Part shown: positions 6,687-11,308 of the stretch, piece by piece | Layout: each line of letters begins with the position of its first letter | Numbering within the stretch: the first letter of the stretch is position 1 | Assembly (NCBI RefSeq): GCF_003438495.1 | Contig: NZ_QSSH01000048.1 | Span: forward strand, 1-11,308 | Origin: Collinsella sp. TF05-9AC | Lineage (GTDB): Bacteria; Actinomycetota; Coriobacteriia; Coriobacteriales; Coriobacteriaceae | Direction: 5' to 3' | Length of the DNA stretch: 11,308 nt | Notes under the pieces: generated by a model | Databases searched by the model: none | What the model saw: the letters and a program-made list of their open reading frames with translations, nothing else | Told to the model about the DNA's origin: nothing | Made by a program: the position numbers and the translations under genes

Positions 6687-6720
6687 AAAAAGCCCCGCGG
6701 GCAAGAGGCTGCTCGCGGGG
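6687..6720 (-). terminator. Terminator of the SDR-MFS-Gfo/Idh operon
   Basis: On the minus strand an 11-bp GC-rich stem (6693-6703 with 6710-6720, one G-T pair, 6-nt loop) is followed by C and then five T (complement of AAAAA at 6687-6691). It lies 75 nt after the stop codon of the Gfo/Idh gene, the last gene of the minus-strand set. Confidence 0.85.
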
Positions 6721-6794
6721 TAAAGAAGAGGGGCTTGTTGGTGGCGGACCGAAGGGTTCGGCATGGGGCTTCTGCCGCGGTCGCTCTTAAGGCA

Positions 6795-7835
6795 TTACAG
6801 CTCGACGAGCTGGCCGGTCTCGGCGGCCTCCTTGATGGCGTTGAGAAGCGTGAGCGTCTTGACGTTGTCGGCGGGGGTCACGACGGGCTCGACCTCGCGG
6901 CGAACGACCTTCACAAAGTGCTTGAGCTGCATCTTGTGCGGCAGTGCCGGGTCCACGGCCGGGATCTCCATCTGCAGCGGCTTGTGCCAGTTGGAGGCGC
7001 CGTCGTAGGAGAACTGGTGCAGGCGGGGCAGCGACAGGGCGCCCTTAGTGCCGCCAATAAAGTAGGCATCGGCGTCGAAGGGGCGATACTGCGGATCCTC
7101 GCGAGCGGTTGCCTCCCAGTTCCAGGGGCTGGCGGTGGCGTCGGAGATGGTCATGCTTGCGAGCGCGCCATCGGCAAAACGGACGTTGACCACAGCGGAG
7201 TCCTCGGTCTCAAAACCGCGGGCGGCGCTGGACTGCATGCCCTGGACGGCAACGGGCTCGCCCAGCAGGTAGCGGAGCAGGTCGACGTCGTGCACCAGGT
7301 TGACCAGGATCGGGCCGGCACCCTTCTTGCGGCGCCACTCGACATCGAAGTATTCGTCATTCTTATAGATCATGTAGTGGAAGCTCGACACGGTGAGCTT
7401 GCCCAGCTCGCCGGACTCGATGATCTCCTTGGCCTTGTTGACGAAGGGGTTGTGGCGACGGTGCTGACCCACGAGCACGGGCACGCCGGCTGTCTCGGCT
7501 TCGGCGGCGAAGGCCTGGGCATCCTCGAGGTCGTTGGAGATCGGCTTTTCGACCAGCGGCACGATGTTGCGCTTCACAGCCTCGCGGGCAACGCCCAGGT
7601 GTAGGTCGTTGGGCGTGGCGATGATGACGGCCTCGGGCTTGACCTCGTCCATCATCTGGGCGGGATCGGTGTAAAACGGCACGCCGGCGGCTTCGGCCGT
7701 GGCGCGGGCGCCCTCAAAGGCGTCGGCGATGGCGACGAGCTCGGCCTCGGGCTCCTCGGTGACAAAGCGGATGTGGTTGCGGCCCATGGCGCCGGCGCCG
7801 ATAACGGCAATGCGGACGGGGTTGAGCTCAGACAT
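6795..7835 (-). CDS. Gfo/Idh/MocA-family NAD(P)-dependent oxidoreductase
   Basis: Cytosolic dehydrogenase of the family that oxidises sugars, inositols and sugar acids. The 346-residue product has an N-terminal Rossmann fold with GAGAMG at 13-18, ATPNDLH at 73-79, and the family's VEKPIS at 95-100, where K97 is the expected catalytic lysine. The C-terminal substrate domain carries NLVHDVDLLRYLLG at 179-192, with H182 as the probable second catalytic residue. The aspartate that inositol dehydrogenases have four residues before this histidine is valine (V178), which I recall from a subfamily with the INLIHDID pattern. The start is ATG 7835, with AAGGAG (7841-7846, plus strand) five bases upstream. 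It is third and last in the minus-strand operon, 69 nt after the MFS gene. A terminator follows. Substrate unknown. Confidence 0.9.
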   Translation of the reverse strand: MSELNPVRIAVIGAGAMGRNHIRFVTEEPEAELVAIADAFEGARATAEAAGVPFYTDPAQMMDEVKPEAVIIATPNDLHLGVAREAVKRNIVPLVEKPISNDLEDAQAFAAEAETAGVPVLVGQHRRHNPFVNKAKEIIESGELGKLTVSSFHYMIYKNDEYFDVEWRRKKGAGPILVNLVHDVDLLRYLLGEPVAVQGMQSSAARGFETEDSAVVNVRFADGALASMTISDATASPWNWEATAREDPQYRPFDADAYFIGGTKGALSLPRLHQFSYDGASNWHKPLQMEIPAVDPALPHKMQLKHFVKVVRREVEPVVTPADNVKTLTLLNAIKEAAETGQLVEL

Positions 7836-7865
7836 TTCGACTCCTTAATACTGGTGACCGGTGGA

Positions 7866-7896
7866 ATGCGACAAAGGGACAGTCCCTTTGTCGCAT
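7866..7896. repeat. 31-nt near-perfect palindrome between MFS and Gfo/Idh genes
   Basis: ATGCGACAAAGGGAC (7866-7880) and its exact reverse complement (7882-7896) flank a single central base. The flanks ACCG (7857-7860) and CGGT (7897-7900) can add four pairs past a bulge. It occupies the intercistronic gap, 8 nt past the MFS stop codon and about 20 nt before the ribosome binding site of the Gfo/Idh gene. A stem here could protect or separate the two messages; there is no T-run for full termination. Confidence 0.85.
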
Positions 7897-7904
7897 CGGT
7901 AGAA

Positions 7905-9161
7905 CTAGGCGGACTTCTTCTTGCTGTCGGAGACCATCATGTAGACGGTGAGCACGACGGCGATGGCGGCGATCACAATGGCGCCGTAGAAGGACTGCTG
8001 GTAGGCGGCGCTGCCGGCCTCGGCGTGATACAGCACGGCGGTGATGGGCTGGCTGATCCAGGTGGAAGCGGCGTAACCCAAAAACATGATGCCGTAGTTG
8101 ACGCCGATGTTGCTGGTGCCAAAGGCGCCACCGGTGAGCGGCGGGTAGATGACAAGCAGGGCGCCAAAGCTAAAGCCGAGCAGGGCGAGCGCCACGAAGA
8201 ACATGCTCTGTGTAAAGCTCATCGACATGATGACGAGTGCGACGATGGTGACGACAAGGCTGATGAGCAGCGACTTGTAGGCGCCGAGCTTGTCGATGAT
8301 CTGGCCAAAGGACAGACGGCCGACCAGGTTGGCGCAGGTGTTGACGGAGACCACCACACCGCCGAGGGCGACGGCAGCGGCGCTCGTGGGGTCGGCGAAG
8401 AGCTGGACGGCGGCGATGGAGGCAACCTTGCCCACGAGCAGGGTGCCCGCGGTGGCGGCAAAGGCGAAGGTGACGATGAGGACCCAGAAGCGCGGGGTCT
8501 TGACCATCTCGCCCGGGGTGAGGTCGCCGAAGGTGCCGGCGTGCGCGCCGCCCTTGGGGGCCTCGAAGCCCTCGGGTAGCCAACCGGGCTCGGGGGCCTT
8601 CAGGAACAGGGCGGAGGCGGCGATCGTCACAAAGAAGATGACGCCGAGCGCCTTAAGGGCTCCAAAGATGCCCAGGCTTGGGATGAGCAGCGAGGCGAGC
8701 ACCGGGGACAGCACGGCGGGGCCGGCGGTCGAAGCGGCCAGGGTGATGCCGGAGGCGAGACCCTTCTTGTCGATGAACCACTTTTGGCCGGTGGTGAGCG
8801 CCGGGTTATAGCCCAGACCGTTGCCGACGGCGGCGACGAGTGAGAACCACAGGTAGAACTGCCACGGCTCGGTGACGGTGCCGGACATGAACCAGCCCAC
8901 GCCGTAGCACACGGCGGCGGCGATCACGACGTTGCGCGGGCCGATCTTATCGGAGATGCGGCCGGCGAAGATGCCCGTCACAGCCATGATGGTCTGAAAG
9001 ACCGGGAAGGCCCAGGTAAGAGCGCTGGACCACTCGGGGTAGACGGCGAGCAGGTTCTTGCTCACGACGGAATACAGCGCGATGGAGCTGATGAAGAACA
9101 TGGTGACGCACGCGGCGGAAAGCACGACGGCGCGACCCTTGTTGGAGTTGGTGGAAGCCAT
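7905..9161 (-). CDS. MFS transporter, OFA (oxalate/formate antiporter-like) family
   Basis: Inner-membrane carrier of the major facilitator superfamily. OFA members exchange or co-transport small carboxylates such as oxalate, formate or lactate, but many have unknown substrates. The 418-residue product shows about 12 hydrophobic spans and a short basic N-terminus. The MFS motif A equivalent is GRISDKIGPR at 67-76. The OFA-typical stretch GLGYNPALTTGQKWFIDKKGLASGI spans 115-139. A hydrophilic central loop (about 190-220) ends in LTPGEMVKTPRFWVL (214-228). The C-terminus is lysine-rich (SKKKSA). The start is ATG 9161, preceded on the minus strand by AAAGAG (6-nt core at 9166-9171). It is the middle gene of the operon, 65 nt after the SDR gene, and presumably imports the compound that the two dehydrogenases handle. 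Confidence 0.9.
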   Translation of the reverse strand: MASTNSNKGRAVVLSAACVTMFFISSIALYSVVSKNLLAVYPEWSSALTWAFPVFQTIMAVTGIFAGRISDKIGPRNVVIAAAVCYGVGWFMSGTVTEPWQFYLWFSLVAAVGNGLGYNPALTTGQKWFIDKKGLASGITLAASTAGPAVLSPVLASLLIPSLGIFGALKALGVIFFVTIAASALFLKAPEPGWLPEGFEAPKGGAHAGTFGDLTPGEMVKTPRFWVLIVTFAFAATAGTLLVGKVASIAAVQLFADPTSAAAVALGGVVVSVNTCANLVGRLSFGQIIDKLGAYKSLLISLVVTIVALVIMSMSFTQSMFFVALALLGFSFGALLVIYPPLTGGAFGTSNIGVNYGIMFLGYAASTWISQPITAVLYHAEAGSAAYQQSFYGAIVIAAIAVVLTVYMMVSDSKKKSA

Positions 9162-9184
9162 TGGACTCTTTCTAATCGATGCGG

Positions 9185-9214
9185 GGGAGGAGCGGGCGTG
9201 TCCGCGGGCCTCCC
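9185..9214 (-). other. Intercistronic stem-loop between SDR and MFS genes
   Basis: GGGAGG (9185-9190) pairs with CCTCCC (9209-9214), and inside GCGG (9192-9195) pairs with CCGC (9202-9205) around a 6-nt loop. No T-run follows on the minus strand, so it is more likely an mRNA-stabilising or processing structure than a terminator. Confidence 0.4.
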
Positions 9215-9226
9215 TGTTAGGTTGGT

Positions 9227-10108
9227 TTACTGGTCAGTCGGCTTGGCGACGCCGGACTCATCGGACCAAAGCTCGACACCCTTGTTCTTAAGGTAGTTGT
9301 CGGCATAGGCGCGACGGCCGCCGGGCTTGGCGGTGAGGTCGCCCATCATGTTGGAGAAGCCGCCGTCGACCTTGATGGCGTCGCCGGTGGTAAAGTCCGA
9401 GCGCTTGGACGCCAGGAACATGACGGCGTTGGCGATATCGCTGACCTCGCCGATGCGGCGCGTGGCGATCAGACGGCTGCGGCTCTTTTCGACCTCGGGG
9501 TCGGCGTAGAAGTTGGCCGACATCGGGGTCTTAACGAAGCAGGGCTCGACGCAGTTGGAGCGCACGCCGTAGGGACCCCATTCGGCGGCGAGCATCTTGG
9601 ACATCATGTTGACGCCCGCCTTGGTGGAGCTGTACACGCCCGAGAACGTCTCGGGGGAGTGGCTGGCGACGGTCGAGATGTGCACCAGGCGACCCTGGCC
9701 GGCCTTGATCATTTCGCGACCAAAGCGCTGCGAGGTGATGAAGTAGCCGGTGAGGTTGACGTTGAGCACCTGCTCCCAGTCGCTCAGCGGCAGGTCTTCC
9801 ATAGCGGCAAAGCGCAGGATGCCGGCGGTGTTGACAAGGACGTCGACGCGGCCGAAGTCGGCGATGGTGGCATCGACGGCGGCCTGAACCTCGGCCTCGT
9901 CGGTGGCGTTCATCTTGTAACCCTCGGCGTGGATGCCAAACTCGGCAGCGAGGTCGGCGGCAGCGGTCTTGACCTTCTCCTCGTCCAGGTCGAGCAGGAC
10001 GACGTTGGCGCCATTGCGGGCGAACTCGCGGCAGATCTCGGCGCCCATACCGCCGAGCGCGCCAGTCACGGCGCAAACATCGCCCTCGAGCTTAAGCCAA
10101 TTGCTCAT
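9227..10108 (-). CDS. Short-chain dehydrogenase/reductase with C-terminal extension
   Basis: Classical SDR that would reduce or oxidise a hydroxyl/keto group with NAD(P). The Rossmann fold carries TGALGGMG at 15-22, NTAG at 93-96 and NVNLTG at 116-121. The catalytic tetrad is N118, S145 (HIST), Y159 and K163 (YSSTK). D40 at the end of the second strand (LLDLD) suggests NAD rather than NADP. The C-terminal TTGDAIKVDGG (240-250) is where most SDRs nearly end. This one has about 43 further residues, rich in polar and charged positions, so its 293 residues exceed the usual 250. The start is ATG 10108, with AAGGGA (10116-10121, plus strand) seven bases upstream. It is the first gene of the operon, and the LysR gene is divergent from it. 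Related to sugar-acid and steroid dehydrogenases alike; the substrate is not assignable. Confidence 0.92.
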   Translation of the reverse strand: MSNWLKLEGDVCAVTGALGGMGAEICREFARNGANVVLLDLDEEKVKTAAADLAAEFGIHAEGYKMNATDEAEVQAAVDATIADFGRVDVLVNTAGILRFAAMEDLPLSDWEQVLNVNLTGYFITSQRFGREMIKAGQGRLVHISTVASHSPETFSGVYSSTKAGVNMMSKMLAAEWGPYGVRSNCVEPCFVKTPMSANFYADPEVEKSRSRLIATRRIGEVSDIANAVMFLASKRSDFTTGDAIKVDGGFSNMMGDLTAKPGGRRAYADNYLKNKGVELWSDESGVAKPTDQ

Positions 10109-10164
10109 AGGAACTTCCCTTCTTGTGCCTCCCGATGGGCCGTTCCCATTAATCGACCCACGTG

Positions 10165-10176
10165 GTTTTCGCAGGT
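10165..10176 (-). promoter_or_regulatory. 12-nt leader motif in front of the SDR operon
   Basis: On the minus strand this reads ACCTGCGAAAAC, 57 nt before the SDR start codon. An identical copy in the plus orientation (10281-10292) lies 50 nt before the LysR start. A third, shorter copy of the core (CGCAGGT) lies at 10197-10203. An 8-bp palindrome CCACGTGG (10158-10165) abuts it. It may be an operator near the transcription start. Confidence 0.5.
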
Positions 10177-10177
10177 T

Positions 10178-10206
10178 ATCGTATGCTTTGCATTTGCGCA
10201 GGTGAA
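10178..10206 (-). promoter_or_regulatory. Candidate promoter of the SDR operon
   Basis: On the minus strand TTCACC (10201-10206) and TACGAT (10178-10183) are 17 nt apart, each matching consensus at 4 of 6 positions. Transcription would begin near 10171, directly at the 12-nt motif. Confidence 0.35.
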
Positions 10207-10280
10207 TTGCATATTTGTTAGAATGGCGTTAACCGTAGGTTTACACTGTGCGATGCAGTTTATGCTCAATTGAGCGCGTG

Positions 10281-10292
10281 ACCTGCGAAAAC
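10281..10292 (+). promoter_or_regulatory. 12-nt leader motif in front of the LysR gene
   Basis: ACCTGCGAAAAC, the same sequence and same orientation relative to the gene as the copy before the SDR operon. It lies 50 nt upstream of the GTG start. Possible -35/-10 boxes upstream (TTTACA at 10240-10245, TATGCT at 10261-10266) have a short 15-nt spacer and are only suggestive. Confidence 0.5.
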
Positions 10293-10341
10293 AACCCCCT
10301 GTGGCACCATGTGGCCACGGGCGCGAAAACGGGAGATTGAC

Positions 10342-11220
10342 GTGTACGATCGACGACTAGAGGCCATATCGGCCGCCGCGGAGCTGGGAAGCTTTTCGCG
10401 TGCGGCGGCAAAATTGCGCGTGTCGACTCCGGCGCTCGTCAAGCAGGTGTCGGGCTTCGAGACCGAGTTCGGCATCACGCTGTTCGAACGCTCGCACTCG
10501 GGCGTCAAGGTGACGCCGGCGGGTGCTCTGCTGGTGGACGATGCGCGCTCGATCATGCGGCAGTCCGAGGACGCGTTGCGCCGTGCCCGACGCGCGGCAG
10601 GCGATGGCGGGGCCGTGCGCCTGGGCGTGTCGATGATGTGCCCGGGGCGCCAAACGCTGTCGATGTGGTCGGACATCCACGATCTGGAACCATCGCTGCG
10701 ATTTGAGATCGTGCCGGTAAGCGACCTCTATGACGAGCGCGAATCCGTCATGCGCAGCTTGGGCCGCGAGGTGGATGTAGTGCAGTCGAGTTTTTCTACT
10801 CCACGCTGGGGCGACGCCTGCCAAAAGCTTCGCATCGTTAACGTGCCGTTTTATATCGACCTGCCGCGCACGAGCCCGCTGGCGCGCAAGACGCGCATCA
10901 CAGTTGCCGACTTAGAGGGCATGCGCCTGCGCGTGCTCCGTCACGGCAACGACGCTATGGACAGTCTGCGTATCGATCTGTTGGCCGACGGCGGCGTAGA
11001 CGTGATCGACGTGGACAGCTTTGACTTTGCGCTCTTTAACGAGGCAGAGGAAAAGGGCGACGCGGTGCTCACCTGCGGCGCATGGTCGGGGGTGCACCCG
11101 GCCTTTGTGGGCGTGCCGTTCCTGTGCGGGCGAGAGGTGCCGGTCTTTTTGCACTATCCGCTCGAGCCCACCCTCCAAGTACAAAAATTCGTCAACGCCA
11201 TGGCCCAGCTTCTCAACTAG
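10342..11220 (+). CDS. LysR-type transcriptional regulator
   Basis: DNA-binding regulator that probably controls the divergent SDR-MFS-Gfo/Idh operon and its own gene, in response to a small ligand. The 292-residue product has the winged helix-turn-helix at about 3-61: LEAISAAAELGSFSRAAAKL, then VSTPALVKQVSGFE, and the wing LFERSHSGVKVTPAG (47-61). A linker helix follows to about 90. The remainder fits the two-lobed periplasmic-binding-like effector domain but is divergent. The start is GTG 10342 because GGGAG (10331-10335) sits six bases before it and the protein then begins with the usual short lead to the helix. An ATG at 10309 has no ribosome binding site. Divergent placement next to the target operon is the standard arrangement for this family. 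Confidence 0.93.
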   Translation: MYDRRLEAISAAAELGSFSRAAAKLRVSTPALVKQVSGFETEFGITLFERSHSGVKVTPAGALLVDDARSIMRQSEDALRRARRAAGDGGAVRLGVSMMCPGRQTLSMWSDIHDLEPSLRFEIVPVSDLYDERESVMRSLGREVDVVQSSFSTPRWGDACQKLRIVNVPFYIDLPRTSPLARKTRITVADLEGMRLRVLRHGNDAMDSLRIDLLADGGVDVIDVDSFDFALFNEAEEKGDAVLTCGAWSGVHPAFVGVPFLCGREVPVFLHYPLEPTLQVQKFVNAMAQLLN

Positions 11221-11221
11221 C

Positions 11222-11278
11222 TCTTTTGGGACGGGGCTCTTTTAGCTACTTCGAAGATGATTTTTCTGGGACGTGTCT
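11222..11278 (+). repeat. Dispersed intergenic motifs after the LysR gene
   Basis: TCTTTTGGGACGGG (11222-11235) is an exact copy of the minus-strand 14-mer at 6437-6450. The stretch 11256-11278 resembles the minus-strand motif at 6652-6675 (17 of the first 20 positions). Within this stretch the two halves also resemble each other (TTTT, GGGACG, CTC, TAG in the same order). No clear terminator follows before the window ends. Confidence 0.5.
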
Positions 11279-11308
11279 CTATAGTTTTGTCAACCGCGTG
11301 CTTCGCGC

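Noticed and set aside
10309..10341. ATG start 11 codons before the chosen LysR start
   Set aside because: No ribosome binding site, and the extra residues precede the usual LysR N-terminus; GTG 10342 has GGGAG six bases upstream.

Overview
The window reads as chromosomal DNA of a high-GC Gram-positive gut-type anaerobe. GC-rich codon use, AAGGAG-type ribosome binding sites, a UlaA-type PTS permease, an OFA-family MFS carrier and many intergenic palindromes fit Coriobacteriia, possibly Collinsella. That placement is inference from memory, not from a search. Seven protein genes and one apparently 5'-truncated gene account for most of the bases. I see no tRNA, rRNA, CRISPR array or transposase.

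Layout. 58-1368 (+) is a UlaA/SgaT-type PTS IIC permease lacking the family's usual N-terminus, closed by a strong terminator. 1369-1694 holds that terminator and then a probable promoter with two copies of a LacI-style operator. 1695-2399 (+) is a TalC/FSA-type transaldolase. 2400-2822 is non-coding and holds a 204-bp element with 33-nt inverted termini and internal stem-loops. 2823-4112 (-) is an AAA ATPase of the DUF4143 type, preceded by four copies of TGCAAGTTTTT arranged as two hairpins. 4236-6383 (-) is the nucleic-acid-binding protein Tex. 6384-6794 is non-coding, with a second, unrelated inverted-repeat element and the terminator of the next operon.

6687-10341 looks like one catabolic unit. 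An SDR dehydrogenase, an OFA-type MFS carrier and a Gfo/Idh/MocA dehydrogenase run on the minus strand as a probable operon, and a LysR regulator is divergent from them. A 12-nt motif sits at the same relative place in front of both divergent units. The two NAD(P)-dependent enzymes and a carrier whose relatives move small carboxylates suggest uptake and oxidation or epimerisation of a hydroxy acid or sugar acid. The substrate cannot be read from sequence.

The most unusual material lies between the genes: two MITE-like or structured-RNA-like elements (2416-2619 and 6465-6626), the ATPase-linked repeat cluster, a 31-nt near-perfect palindrome inside the operon, and a 14-mer shared by two distant intergenic regions.
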